Below, one piece after another: positions 11,137 to 23,333 of a DNA stretch of 64,000 nucleotides (the stretch's first letter is position 1; the number at the start of each line of letters is the position of its first letter). Below the pieces are notes generated by a model, which did not search any database, was not told the DNA's origin, and saw only the letters and a list, made by a program, of their open reading frames with translations. The position numbers and the translations under genes are program-made. Where the stretch lies: the NCBI GenBank assembly GCA_964036155.1, contig OZ038423.1, positions 46,267,249-46,331,248 of the forward strand. Reading direction: 5' to 3'. This stretch comes from Diploscapter coronatus (Eukaryota; Nematoda; Chromadorea; Rhabditida; Rhabditidae).

Positions 11137-13615
11137 ATGGGCGCTCTACTAGCTGCTCCCGCGTGCGCTGCTTCGGTGAGAATGAATCGCGGAGCATTGT
11201 TGAGAAAAAGAGAATGAATTGCAGGTGGCCTGCTGCTTCGGAAGCGCTGCCTGCTCGCTGTGCTGCTCCGTGTGTCCCTCCGTGAAGAACTCGACGACCA
11301 CCCGCATTATGTACGCAATCATGGTGTTCGTGGCCACCATTGTCTGCTGCATAATGCTGTCCCCGGGGATTCAGCAAAAGCTCGCCAAGGTTAGCTAATT
11401 TGCTATTGTAGAAGTGACGAGACATAATCTGCAGGATGAGTGGTTCTGTCAGGGATTGGACAAGTTCGCGGGCGTGCAGTGTGAGAGGGCCACGGGATTC
11501 CAGGCTGTCTATCGGTATGCACACTGCTTCTGTCATTCATCTAGGGACCACCAACTCACACCTCTATTGCGAGGCACAAACGTCGATTCTTTTTAGCAAG
11601 ACGTCAATTGTCGACAATAATTGGCTAATTAACTCGGTTTTCCATAAGTGAACGATACCCCCATACAACTTGACTATGCTTTCACGTGGTGAAATTGATT
11701 TTCCTAAAATTCCGCAACTGCGCGTCAAATACAAATCTGATGAAAATAGACTTTAAAGAGACCGCGCAATTTTTCTCATGAAACTATTAAATAGGTTATC
11801 ATCTGCAAAAGTTGTACAAATCACGAAAATCCTAAGATGAGAAACTCTTAAAATTCAATTTGAAGTTGATAAGTTTCACAAAGTTCAATCTCGAAAAGAA
11901 CTCAACAACACTCATCAAAATCTTTAATTACACGAAGCTAAAGGCTCTTTTTGACGATATAAATAAAAACAAATAAAATACTGAAAAAATAGATTTTTTA
12001 ATTGATTAAAAATGGGCCATTCATTTCAGAGTCTGTGCAGGCACGGCAGCATTCTTCTTCTTCTTCTCCCTGCTGATGGTGGGTGTGAAGAGCTCGAAAG
12101 ACCCCCGCTCCTCGATCCAGAACGGCTTCTGGTTCTTCAAATACCTGCTGATGGCTGGCCTCGTGTTCGGGTTCTTCTACATTCGCAGCGAGAACCTCTC
12201 GTCTCCCCTTATGTGGCTGGGAATGATTGGCGGATTCCTGTTCATCCTCATCCAGCTCATTCTCATCGTCGATTTCGCCCACGGTCTGGCTGAAGGATGG
12301 CTCGACAAGTACGTCTATTTTTCCCATATTGCCTTGTGTCTTCCACCAAATTTGCGCTCCCCTTCAATTTTCTCGTCTCTTATTCCTCGCCATTTCCACG
12401 CTCTCGTGGCTTTTCCTAGAGACATTCAGCTAAATTTGCATATTTAGTATCGTTAGGTGAGAAATAAGCGACAATGAAAAGACTAATAAGAAGCAAGAAA
12501 ATTTGGTAGAAAATACGACTTACATTCCACTTCAGTTCATTTCTTTCAGATACGAAGAGGACGAGTCTCGTTGGTGCTATGCCGGCCTGCTGTCCTTCAC
12601 ATTCGGCATCTTCGCAGTCTGTCTGACTGGAATCGTGCTGCTGTTCATCTTCTACACGACGGGAGGGACCTGCGCCCTGCCCAAATTCGTCATCTCGTTC
12701 AACCTCATCCTGTGCATCGGTCTGAGCGCCCTGTCAATCATGCCCTTCGTGCAGGAGCGAATGCCGCGTTCCGGTCTTCTGCAGGCAGCCCTCATTTCCG
12801 GCTACGTCATCTACTTGACTTGGTCCGCTCTCACCAACAATCCTGACAAGGAATGCAATCCCTCGCTGATCAGTATCTTCGTCAACACGACCAAGCCAGG
12901 AGAGAAGGACGAGGTCTGTCATCCCCTTCCCAGCATTCTCAATACCAGTCGGTAACCACCGATTAGCTAACGACTCGTATTGTGAACGCTGAGTTTCCTC
13001 TGCATTCATTCCTGCATTCAATGTCTCTGTTCAGGGCTACGGAACTCCCTTCCCGCTGCAGTCGATCGTCACCCTGATTGTATGGTTCGTCTGCCTCATG
13101 TACGCCTCCATCCGGTCGTCTTCCAACTCGAGTCTGGGCAAAATCACGGGAGGAGACGAGTCAATTCAACTGAGTGCGTCCAGAGAGCCAATTAATAGCC
13201 AGGGTTCGTCCCGGGCTGTGTGATGCATGTCTTGTTCAACCCATTCTTCTTCCGTTTCTCATACTCACTCGGCCAGTTTAGATGATGCAGAAGCGGGTGC
13301 AGACAGTGGCGAGAAGGGCAATAGTGTGTGGGACAACGAGCAGGAGGGCGTGGCCTACTCGTACTCCTTCTTCCACCTCATGATGGCCCTCGCCTCCCTC
13401 TACGTCATGATGACACTCACCAGTTGGTACAGGTATTCGAGTTCACTTCTTTTCTTTCTTCTCAAATGCTTCCTTACAGCCCGGATTCGGATCTGACTCA
13501 CTTGAACAGCAACATGGCCTCGGTCTGGGTGAAGGTGGTATCGTCATGGATCTGTGTGGCTCTGTACTGCTGGACGCTGGTCGCCCCTGCTCTCTTCCCT
13601 GACAGAGATTTCTAG
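11137..13615 (+). CDS. SERINC: Serine incorporator (SERINC/TDE1 family) membrane protein
   Basis: Eight coding exons give 450 residues (human SERINC1 is 453): 11137-11175, 11225-11389, 11435-11514, 12030-12308, 12550-12913, 13035-13173, 13282-13432, 13480-13615. About ten hydrophobic segments are visible. The family start is recognisable as a small hydrophobic leader followed by [16 protein letters not shown] and [10 protein letters not shown]. Also typical are [48 protein letters not shown], the acidic loop [15 protein letters not shown], and the C-terminus [19 protein letters not shown]. Family members are lipid-scrambling endomembrane/plasma-membrane proteins, historically linked to serine incorporation into lipids. 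Exon 1 (13 codons) is placed by the best Kozak-like ATG and matching phase. Intron 3 (515 nt) is AT-rich and unassigned. A polyadenylation signal lies at 13878. Confidence 0.95.
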
Positions 13616-13877
13616 GCAGTTCGCCACTTCTATGCATAAGTTATCTGACTTTGTATGATTACGACCCATTCATTCATCCAGCTTTCGTGCTATTTAATCT
13701 CGATTTCAATGATCTTTCTTATTCGAATCTTGTCGGAGTTCTCTATTTCCATCCAAATACTTGTAGTCAAAACAGACGGAGTACTTTTCTGCTTTTGCTT
13801 CGGACTCTTTACTTATCAGGATATTTTCTACTGATTATTTTAAGAAGCCGTCTTCACACGAGTTGTGTCTGTGCATA

Positions 13878-13883
13878 AATAAA
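13878..13883 (+). terminator. Polyadenylation signal of SERINC
   Basis: AATAAA lies 263 bp after the SERINC stop codon and upstream of the TMEM258 promoter region; no better candidate is nearby. Confidence 0.55.
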
Positions 13884-13997
13884 TGTATGATAATTTAATC
13901 AATTCTCTAATTGACTCATTCAAGAGAGCGTAGACATACGCAGTCATACTTACCTGACTAATTTCAGCGTCTCCTTCAAAGTGTGGACAGACTTTAT

Positions 13998-14100
13998 CAA
14001 AATTCGACCCGCAGAAAAATTAGTGCCTTATCGAAAGAGAAAGAACGTGTCTTCTTCTCTATCGAAACGATGCGCTATTTTTTCTGCGGGTCGAGTTTTG
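13998..14100. repeat. Palindromic element just upstream of TMEM258
   Basis: Two arms of about 25 bp (CAAAATTCGACCCGCAGAAA..., and its reverse complement ending TGCGGGTCGAGTTTTG) flank a centre of about 50 bp that itself contains two TATCGAAA motifs. The right arm ends 50 bp before the TMEM258 ATG. It could be a tiny inverted-repeat insertion or a structured promoter element; no second copy was noticed in the window. Confidence 0.6.
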
Positions 14101-14150
14101 AGAAGTCTGAATATGATTTTCAGTAACTCGAGTAAACGAAACAAGGCAAA

Positions 14151-14640
14151 ATGGACGTTTCGAAGATGGAAAGATACAGCTCTCCGGTAAGTGACTCAGT
14201 CATTGTATTACCAATGCGCAAGAAACGGTTATTCGAGCATAGAGGGGCATGCCGACTCTCGAGTCTAAACTTGTTCATCCCTCCGACGAAATATCGTACA
14301 TAATGAAGAGTTAGATTTATCTGCGTGTACTCCAACACTCGATGACCGTTTTTCCGCGTTATTAATCTTTTCAATGAGATGCAATCTTGCAGATTCACCA
14401 GTCCAACTTCCCGCACTTTACAGTGAGCCTGTGCGGCCTAGGTCTGCTCTTCATGGCCTATTTCCTCGTCTACGAGGTTTGCACTCACTTACCACTCCTA
14501 TCATTGATTACCCTGTTCAGGTTACGGAAAGCAAGCAGACTCGCAGCCTGTTCAAGGAGCTGTCGATCGCCCTCATCGCGGCTGTTTTCCTCGGTTTCGG
14601 ATCGCTCTTCCTGCTGCTTTGGGTGGGCATTTATGTCTGA
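14151..14640 (+). CDS. TMEM258: TMEM258 (oligosaccharyltransferase accessory subunit)
   Basis: Three exons (14151-14186, 14393-14476, 14521-14640) encode exactly 79 residues, the family's usual length. The protein has two membrane helices. Diagnostic stretches are [24 protein letters not shown] and the near-invariant ending [17 protein letters not shown]. The family is a small ER-membrane component of the oligosaccharyltransferase that N-glycosylates secretory proteins. Exon 1 encodes the short cytosolic N-terminus ([12 protein letters not shown]) and is joined by a GTAAGT donor. A polyadenylation signal AATAAA lies at 14844. The 3' end faces that of the next gene, whose stop codon is only 236 bp away. 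Confidence 0.97.
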
Positions 14641-14876
14641 AGGCAGTAGACGACAAACCAATTGGAAGATGGCTTCACTTATTCTTCTGCTTTATCCCCA
14701 TCCTCATTCTCTCTAATTTATAACTGTTAAAGCCTGTGATAATCGAACATTTTGATTTATTTTTAGTGGGATGCACTTTGAAACTTAGGGATTTTATTTG
14801 TTCATTTCATGGTCTTGTTTTGAATTGTTTTATCGTTCAGTTTAATAAATTATTGAATGAAAAATCTATAGATCTA

Positions 14877-17800
14877 TTATTGCTGTTCTGTGATTTTGGA
14901 GATAGTCCCTAGATTGGCATTCAATTCAACAGAATCTCCCGTAGAGAATACGTCAGTCGCATTGGCAACAGCAATTAGACTGGGCAGTCCATATTCGCGA
15001 GCCACCACAGCTCCTAATTAAATCGCTTATTCAAAAGGAAGAATGCTTCGTCTCACCATGACTCAATAGTCCGCCAATTTCGGTAACAATGCCTTTGATG
15101 ATAGGGAAGAATGGAGACCAGCAAATATCAGTGTGTCTAGTTATCAGAATTTCTCCAGGCTTCAAGTAGTCTTTTTTCTCAAATTATAATTTTTGAAATT
15201 CGAATAAACCTGTGTCTGCCTTGCTTCTTCCAAACTCTTAGCCACTCTAGCCTTTCCTCTGATGCAGCCTTCACAGACAGTCGTGCCGTGCAGAGTGACG
15301 ATTGATGAATAGGACTTTTGCACATTTTCATCGATCTGCAAATTCTTACAGTAATTTTTAATTTGGACTAAAAACTCACAGGAATGACAGGTCCGTGATA
15401 GACATGATGGTATCTCTGATTACAGAAGTTCGGAGCAAATTGCTTCCTTCGATAGGCTCTGAAATTCACGTCTTCGAAAGAAAAAAACTACTCACCCTTC
15501 AACTAACCTGGCAATCAATTTGGCATCCCTTGTCCTTGCAACTTCATTTAATTCCTCTGGGGTGAAATGAATCCATAAACTAGAATCAGGCAGAATTCCC
15601 TGAAATAAAGAGATATTTGATAATAAGTGTAATGGGTATTTAACCTTTTCGAACATTGCTTGTCCCAGTCTCCTCAGTGTGAGTCGAGTTGCGTGTGTCG
15701 TTCTGACGAGATGATTCTTTGCTTCTTCTCGAAAAGCTACTCCTCGTCGAGTCTGATCGATCATAAGCATCATCAGTTTCCTGAATTCATCAATGTGTAC
15801 AGAGAATTTCCAGAGAAACCTGACTTTCTGATTCCTGTCGGCTTGCAATTCAACTGTTCGATGACGTCTTCATTTCTGCTTGCATTCACTTCTTCCACTC
15901 CTTCATCTGGTCTGTAATTCTGCAGAGTTGTCTGTAATTATTCTCTCCCACTATAAATTCTTGTGCAAAATAACTAACCTTCAAAGAATGGACCAGCAAA
16001 TCAGGATCTTCAGCCCAGGTTCTTGCATCATAGTACAGCTCCTTTGGTCCTCTATGTCCATGCATTTTGAAGAACATCTCAAGCAGTCGTGCAGAATTGC
16101 TTCCTCTGGAGATGACATCCAATGCCTTGAGACTGTCTGCAGCAGCAGCAGAGAGGAATTGCTCAGTCAATCCCTCTGCCCGAATCGACATGGCCAGTTT
16201 GTAGAGGGCGGCCGGCACATCGGCACTGATCACGTGCTGACTGGTTGTATTGTGCGAGAAGACCTTAGCGATGTCTGACAGATTCTCTGCAGACATGTCC
16301 CCTTCTGCAATTCATTCTCTTCTTCTACTCTTCTTTTTGAAGAACGTACCTTCCTTCCCTCTAATAAGCATTCCCACAATGATGTATGTGAAGGAGGAGA
16401 ACATTGATTGTAAGCCGTGTGAACTTATTGCCTGAAACATGTATGAATTGAAGACAGTAGAACCATAGGTTTTCATAAATCTCCCTTTAGATGAATTGAT
16501 CTCGTTGATTGTCTTCAAAAATTATTTATAGGATAAATTTTATTCAAGAAAGAAGCCGTAAGAAAATCATGCTGAAACACCCTGTACTTCACTCACTTGC
16601 AAAAGATTCCTCTTCTGCTTCTCGTACAGAGCCATCAGCCCTTCAATAGACAATTCGTTATGTCTGCCCATTTCCTCTGTTTCGTGTGCAATTCGTCTGA
16701 TTTCTTCAATTTGCCTGTACGAATCATAGAGCACTGTCTGAATTTCAGCATGAATTGTCAAACTTCAGTTCACTTACTCTAATCATATAGCCCATTCTTC
16801 GGAGAGGGAATAGCTTGGAGAGTCTGCCAAATCTGCGCTCCCCCTGCTGCAACATTGCATCTGTCAGAATCTTCTCTCCAGCTACGACAATCTCAGCGAG
16901 CCTGTCTTTCTTCATCAACTCCCAAATGCGCAGAAACAGAGTGTTGCAGTCGAAGAAGACGCGTCTGTAGAATGTGGTGATTGCAGAGGCGAAGTGGACG
17001 GGCACAGTGTTGGTTGTCTGCCTGCTTGCCTGTGAGATGATGAGTTTGTCATAGGACATGAACAGAGAGCAGGCCTCTGCCTCGAAAGGACTCAGCGGGA
17101 AGGGAATCACTTCGCCCACATTCGCTGTCGTGTAGGCTTCCTTTTCTGTGAGTGAAGAGTTATTGAATTCAGTCATCATTTCGAAGTTGGTCTCCCTGTT
17201 GAATGTAGTGACGTCTCTGCTTTGGACAATGAACAGTCTGTCTTTCTTCATCACGAATTCAATGTCCTGTGGCTTTCCAAACAGGCCTTCCAGAAATTGC
17301 CCCACCTCAGTCAATTTGTCAATTTCCTGTGCAGACAGGCAGCAATTCTCGGGCTTGACAACTAGCCTGGCAATTCGATTTACTTCGATCTGCTGCGGCG
17401 TCTTCTCGCCACTCACAATCTGCTCGCCACTGCCTTCCAGCGCGTTGATGATCAATTTGCTTGGGTCGGACCTAACTGGGTCTGCAGTGAACAGTACACC
17501 AGCCACTCCATCAGAGACCATTTCCTGCACGACCACAGCCATTGACGGGTTGAGTTGCTGTGCATAGTTGCGTCTGTAGGTGATGACATGTCTACCAAAA
17601 TTGGAGGCCCAACAGAGTTTCACCTTCTCGGCAATATCTTCCCTCTGCACACTGAGAAAGGTGTCCATCTGCCCTGCACTCGACAATTCTGCCCCATCCT
17701 CTCCAACTGCAGAAGAGCGAACTGCATACAGCTTGCTGTCGTCATTCGAATGAAGAATTTCCAAAATTTGATCGATAAGTTCATTAGAGATGTGCGAAGA

Positions 17801-19239
17801 TAGAAACTCTGCCGAAATTCTTCCACATAGATCACCGTAGAAGGAATCTTCCTGGCACAGCGAACTGAGTTGGGAAATCAGCTTGTTAAGGGATGGATTG
17901 ACTTGGAGATGGGATTCGTATGCAGCTGTTGTGATGACGACTCCATTTGGTACAGAGAATTTGTTTGTCACACTCAGAAGTCGCGACAGGTTGGCCCCTT
18001 TGCCTCCTCCCATTTGCTTGTCCCGACAGGCTCTATGAGTGAACGGCAGCACGTGCAGAGTCTTCTCCATTGCAGAGCAGCGATATTCTGGTAGGCTATC
18101 CAAGTGGGGAATTTCCGCTGTTTGGGTTGTTGTTCGAATTGTCTTGAACAGTGCAACTCCCTTCGACAGTCCATACACAACTTCCACCAGCTTCGCATCG
18201 ACCTTCATTCCATCTCCTCGAAGCAGCGAGAATTCCTGCAGCTGTCTTTTCTTCCGCAGAGGGAAGTCCGTATCTCTGGAGCATTTGATCTGCATCACTC
18301 GCGGACTTTCGCAGTCCATCGGCCTGTCTTCTTCCTCGATTCGAATTGCCCTCACATCGTTACTCGCCTTGCAGAAAATGCCATGTTCCACTCGAAGTCC
18401 CTCTTCTTCATCCACAATTTTGTACTGCAGCCTGTTTCCATCGTCCAAATAGACCTGCATCTGCTGCTCAGAGCAGCCGAACCCAAGCGGCCTCCTCTCA
18501 CGAAGTCCTCTGTACGTCCTTTCCGAGGACTTGCCTCCAATCACCAATTCCATGTGATATTGCCCGAATTGGGAAAGCAGCTTTTCCTCTCGATATTTGT
18601 GCAGAAGTTGAATGTTGTGTCGAAAGGCGAATTTGTTCTTCTTCAAGTGCAGCAGAAAGGGAGCGAGTCCTGCGTTGGCATAGAAGAATTGCGCATCGGA
18701 AGTGGGTCGCCACCAGCCAGAGAAGCAGATGAATTGCCTGTTGCCTGCAGAGTTGGTGAGGATGCCTCTGAACAGAATGCGCCATTTCCTGAACGGCAGC
18801 CGCATTTCGACAAGCAGCGGGCCGCAGTTGATGACCCTGTCGTCGCTGTCAGGAATCGCGTGGAAAGTGCCTCTGAATGTCTCTTCCTGCTCGATCAGAA
18901 TCACATGTGCTTCATTCCTGTCCTTGTGAGCAATAATTTCAATGTAAATCGAGCTGCCTCTGTCTGCAGTCGACCCCTCGATCACAATGCTCTCATTCTC
19001 GTGTCGTTTTTCGAGATTCCACTCTTCTTCAGTGATTGTCAAGGCATCCAAAACTTCACTGCACGATTTTGTGAATTTGCTTCAAAATTTTATATGGGGT
19101 TTTGAAATAATGTTTGAAAATCTAACCTGACAGGATGAAAATGTTTGAGAATTTGTAGAATTGTGCCATATACAGCGTAGATGAGAAGAAGTGCGAAGGG
19201 GGTCTTCCAGAGGAGAATGACAAGCAGAACGAGGACCAT
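14877..19239 (-). CDS. PEP-synthase-like ATP-grasp / PEP-mobile-domain protein
   Basis: Twelve coding exons give 1,242 residues: 19127-19239, 16778-19058, 16597-16737, 16350-16431, 15979-16304, 15825-15919, 15645-15780, 15508-15599, 15380-15458, 15210-15335, 15057-15177, 14877-15013. One exon holds 760 codons without interruption. An N-terminal hydrophobic segment (MVLVLLVILLWKTPFALLLI) suggests a membrane anchor. A beta-rich region follows, then a PPDK-N type ATP-grasp domain at about 385-690 with GGGKGANLSRL, AVRSSAVGEDG, GVLFTADPV and IVQSRDVT. The C-terminal PEP-utilizer mobile domain has GGLLSHGAVVAREYGLPS, with the swivelling catalytic His at about 1197. Arthropod and some nematode relatives are annotated 'putative phosphoenolpyruvate synthase'; bacterial relatives include rifampicin phosphotransferase. 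The substrate in animals is not established. The start at 19239 is the only in-frame ATG before the helix; an upstream non-coding exon is possible. Confidence 0.88.
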
Positions 19240-19689
19240 TGGCAGGAGGTGAACAAAATAGAGGCAGAGATATGAAATGGCTATTGACTGCGGCACAAAC
19301 TAAAATCAAACAGTGATGCAGCAATTTGACTTAAACAGAAAGCGAGAAGCAGCGGTTAGCGAGTTGGGTGATTGGTTATTTCTGCCTGCTTCTCGCTGTC
19401 TGTTCTGGTATAGTCAATATTTGCCGTGTGCTATCTAACTATCAACTATCTAAAACAGTGCCATGAATGAGCAAGGAATAGTGAAAAGAAGCGAATGGTT
19501 AGGAATCATCTCTAAGCAGACTAAGCAGATAAGGCACAAATCATATGAATGATAAAATTCTTTATTTTTACTCGTTTTTATCTCGCATCATATCATTTTC
19601 AATTGTGAAATATCTAGCCATTTATACGTACAAGTTAGATCTAGAATAAGTTAATGCAGAAAAACTTGAGGCAAATGCGTCTCCTTGCT
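19240..19689. other. Intergenic: PEP-synthase-like 5' side and DHCR24 3' UTR
   Basis: This is about 450 bp between two genes on the same strand. A minus-strand polyadenylation signal (TTTATT on the plus strand) lies at about 19561-19566, 124 bp past the DHCR24 stop. The rest should hold the promoter of the downstream gene. An acceptor-like TTTTAG on the minus strand just upstream of 19300 suggests a possible 5' UTR intron. No other gene was seen. Confidence 0.5.
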
Positions 19690-22600
19690 CTAGTAACGAG
19701 CAGCCTTGCAAACTTTGTCATACACATCGGGGAAGGCCTCTTTGCAATTGAACTTCGCTCTCAGCCAATCGTACAGCGAGGAGTCAAACATCTGCCAGAA
19801 TTCTGCACGCGTCATGTACGTGTCTGCATACAGCATCTGATATCTGCAACAATGTTCTTCGTTCCAATTAGAAATACAAGGAAAAGAGAGTGCAGAAATT
19901 GACGAACCCGTTAACAGAACGAACGAATTCCTCGAGTCTCCTCGTGGTTTCCATCGGATCGTAGGTGGATTTCTCCGTGATTCCATACGCCCCAATGTCC
20001 ACATAGAGAATGTTGCGGCCAGTTCGCTGTCTGATCATCCCTGGGCAGGATGGCTGGGTGTACGGGCAGATCCACAGAGGATAGATCTGCAAGTTATTCT
20101 TCTGCAGAGAGAGGAATATGCAATTATTCTACATTTAGAAATTTTCAAAAATACTCGTATTTATGGTGCTAGATTAGGTGTGAAAATTCTAGTGAATGAG
20201 TGTACAATGATAAAATGACCTCCTGTATTCCATATTTACACTCTTCTTTTCCCTATTCTTCTCAACAAGTTGGTGACATATAAATGGATATAGGTGTTGA
20301 ATGAGTGTGAACTACGGAAGGCCTGATAAAATCGTTATCATTGTATGATGAACGCGATCAATTAAAATAAAATAAGCCCTACCAGCCTCTACCCCTACCC
20401 TCTTCTAGTCTAGCTCTAAATTGCATATTGGGAGAATTTGATGTTAGAATTGGTATTCATGTAGAGAAAGGAGGTATAATATGCAGTGCATACCTCAACT
20501 TCCCTGTCGAAGACTTCAAGAGTGTGAATGAATTTGTCCATGGGCACGAGCATGTCCTGTAGAACGTGCTTTCGATCGTACAGTTTGCGCAGAATGGCTG
20601 GGGTTGTCGCCTGAATGGAGATTCGTGCAAATACTTGCAATCTTGTAAAATTCTACCTTGAGAAAGGCAATTTTCGGAGGACAGAGCCAGCCGAGTAGCC
20701 ATCGAAAGAGGGCGTTGTTGCCGAAAGGAACGATTTCCTTGATTTCCCAGAATATGCTCTTCGAATGCCTGTGGTAGTAGTCGCGCAGAGGGATCAGTTC
20801 TGTCACTGCCTAAAAACCAATCAGTGAATGGATGAAGAAGAGATGTTCAGGGTGCGGGGAAAGTTCTGTAGACAAATTAGAATGTAGAAATCTCATCTCC
20901 TAAGATTTCGAAGCAGGATAGATTTAATAATTTTGTAAATTTCTATATTAAAATTGGCCATATGTACGAGTTTCATAAAATTCTGATACACTGCCCGGAT
21001 TATAGTATCTTTTAAACAAAGCGCTGTCGTAAGCTTATTGAAACAAAATTCATATTTTAAATGTGGATGGGGTTGAGAATAGTGATTAAGAAATCACGAA
21101 TTTTGCATTTTATGCACCATTGGACAAGCACAACCAGTTATGTAAAAAATTATATCGGTGTCGCCAGAATTCAACTGATTTGACTTTTCTGATTATCAAT
21201 GAGATATCGGCCTCTTATCAGTGGCAAGAATGACGTGATAATCAAATGAGATGTTCCTGATAATCTACTAACATCAGGCTTCAAAATGGTATCCAATTTG
21301 TGGACATAGTGATTGATGCAATGTTTGTATTAGGCAAAATTAGACGTTATCCACAGAACTTATTCGCACCTTGTAATTGTCTAACCTTGTTAATCTTGCC
21401 AATAGCCTCGACATGAGTGAAGAACCACGGTTTGTGCCACTCCCCGATTGCATTCACAGCCACTTTTCCATCCACGGGCCCATCTGAGAATCTGCAATTT
21501 ATCTCCTTCATCTCCCGACATTTCGATTCTTCCACCCACCTTCCTTTCATAATAACTCCCTTATCTTTGGAGAACATCAGAGCCTCTACGAATTCGTTGT
21601 CTCGATTGTTTGACTCCTCAAACAGCTTGTCTTGCATTTCCTGAATATTCCATTCATCTCCATCTCTAATTTACTCATGTCTCACCTCGACTGTATTAGT
21701 CGGCATGTAAGTGAGTTTGACAAATGGTTTGCAGGGAATGATTCTGAGAGTGGCAGCCACGAGGAAGCCCAATGTGCCATGGCTCCAGGGAACGCCGTAG
21801 TAGAGGCCTTGCGAGTCTGCATCGCCCTTGTTCTCCTGAACATTCTCTAGAAATCAGACTTACAACTTTCTCTCGAATTTTTTTACTGCAACTGCACAGC
21901 ATTGCAGTTGTCTTCTTACAGTTCTGCTAGAAACTCGACGAAGAATGCAATTATTAAATACCTTAGAAGCAACAACGAGACTGCCATCAGCCATGACGAG
22001 TTCGTAGCTGACGCAGATGTGCTGGAACATGCCGTACTTCTTGCCAGAGGCCTCCACTCCACAACCGTTGATCATTCCTGCAAAGGCAGATGAGTTGTCA
22101 TCAATCCACGCAAATATGCTATTGCCACTGTCACCCACCTCCGACGGTCAGATCGTCCAACTCAGGCACAATCGGCAGAGTGTAGCCAAGTGGAACGAGG
22201 AATCGAGTGATCTGTCCCATGTTCACCATCGGCTCCACTCGAATTGTCATATTCTCCTTGTCAATCTGCAATTCATCTCTCTCTGTCTATGCCAAATCCA
22301 ATGTCTCTGCTCACCTCGAGAATGTCTACCAACTTGTCCGTGTTGATGAGTGTCGAATTGGCCTTGTAAGAGGGGAATCGGAAGCTCATGGTCAAGTATC
22401 CAGCCCGTGCAGTGCACATCTTCCTGTTCTTGTCGCCCTGGTTCCACTCCCTCACCTGCTTCTGAATGAGGGCTACCTTCCTGTCGTGTGCTTTCGGGGC
22501 AGATTGCAGTTGGAAGACAATCCAGTTGCGGACGAAGATGAACTTCTCGTAGGCAAAGCTGAGCGGAAGAAGGAAGGGCACTACGAAGACCTGAATGAAG

Positions 22601-22728
22601 TAAGCTGAAGATGCATTGCATTGGATTGCAGAGTGACATACCCATCTGAAGTGGAAGAGGAACCATTCGAGCAGACGCTCCCAGACAGACAGAGGTTCGA
22701 GCATCGCTCTGCCTGAAGAGGCAGACAT
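19690..22728 (-). CDS. DHCR24: Delta(24)-sterol reductase (DHCR24/seladin-1)
   Basis: Eleven exons give 521 residues (human 516): 22642-22728, 22315-22590, 22139-22265, 21962-22077, 21686-21835, 21540-21640, 21386-21491, 20657-20809, 20494-20610, 19908-20086, 19690-19843. The N-terminus has hydrophobic helices of the ER-anchoring type. The FAD-binding (VAO-type) domain includes [39 protein letters not shown] and [19 protein letters not shown]. The catalytic part includes [48 protein letters not shown] and the ending [14 protein letters not shown]. It reduces the C24 double bond of sterol side chains using FAD and NADPH. In a presumed sterol auxotroph it would act on dietary sterols such as desmosterol; that is inference. 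The intron 20810-21385 is long and carries a dispersed repeat. Confidence 0.97.
21095..21325. repeat. Dispersed repeat, family C, copy 2 (DHCR24 intron)
   Basis: It contains CCTCTTATCAGTGGCAAGAA, TGATAATCTACTAACATCAG and GGCTTCAAAATGGTATCC in the same order as the ZC3H14 intron copy at 8860-9120. No coding capacity and no clear termini. Confidence 0.45.
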
Positions 22729-23333
22729 TTTTGGTGATTCGATGAGAATGGGGGAAGGCAAACTTGGAGAAGAGAGGTGCAATGGTAAGTTTGTTTGTCT
22801 GTGCAATAACGCAATAACAGCACTGCAGATAGACAGAGTGAAAAGATGAACGTTCTGCAGATTTCTCTTCTTCTCTGCCAAGTTCTCACAAATTACAACA
22901 ACACACACACAATCACAATCAGCAGCAGGCAATCAGTTGTGTGGCCTTGGGGACCCGACAGAGAATGGCTACTCTCCCCTCTCACTGATAAACAAGAAGA
23001 GAAGAATTATGCCTATGATTAACTGATTGCCTCATACCCGATTTCTATATAAAAATTAAGGCAAAAGTGGAACAGCTCAAAGTCCACTGCCAAAGGAGAA
23101 ATACTCAATTGATCACTACAATTGGGTCCAATCAAGCAAAGACTTATCAGTCACTATTCAAATTGATTATTCTCCACTCTGAAAAGAGCAAAGTGATTCA
23201 TAAAAACAAATTGAATTTTTAACAAAAACGATAAAAAATACCCGAATTTGAACAACAGATTGATGTGAAGTGATAGATGTTTAGATCTTCTTTATGAGAT
23301 AACAATGTTGGTCTACCGTACTGTCTTGCATTC
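22729..23333. other. Intergenic: DHCR24 promoter side and INTS5 3' side
   Basis: About 600 bp between two same-strand genes. It contains a short CA run (ACACACACACA near 22905) and AT-rich sequence. A TATA-like TATATAAAA lies on the plus strand near 23046, the wrong strand for DHCR24. No gene was seen. Confidence 0.45.
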
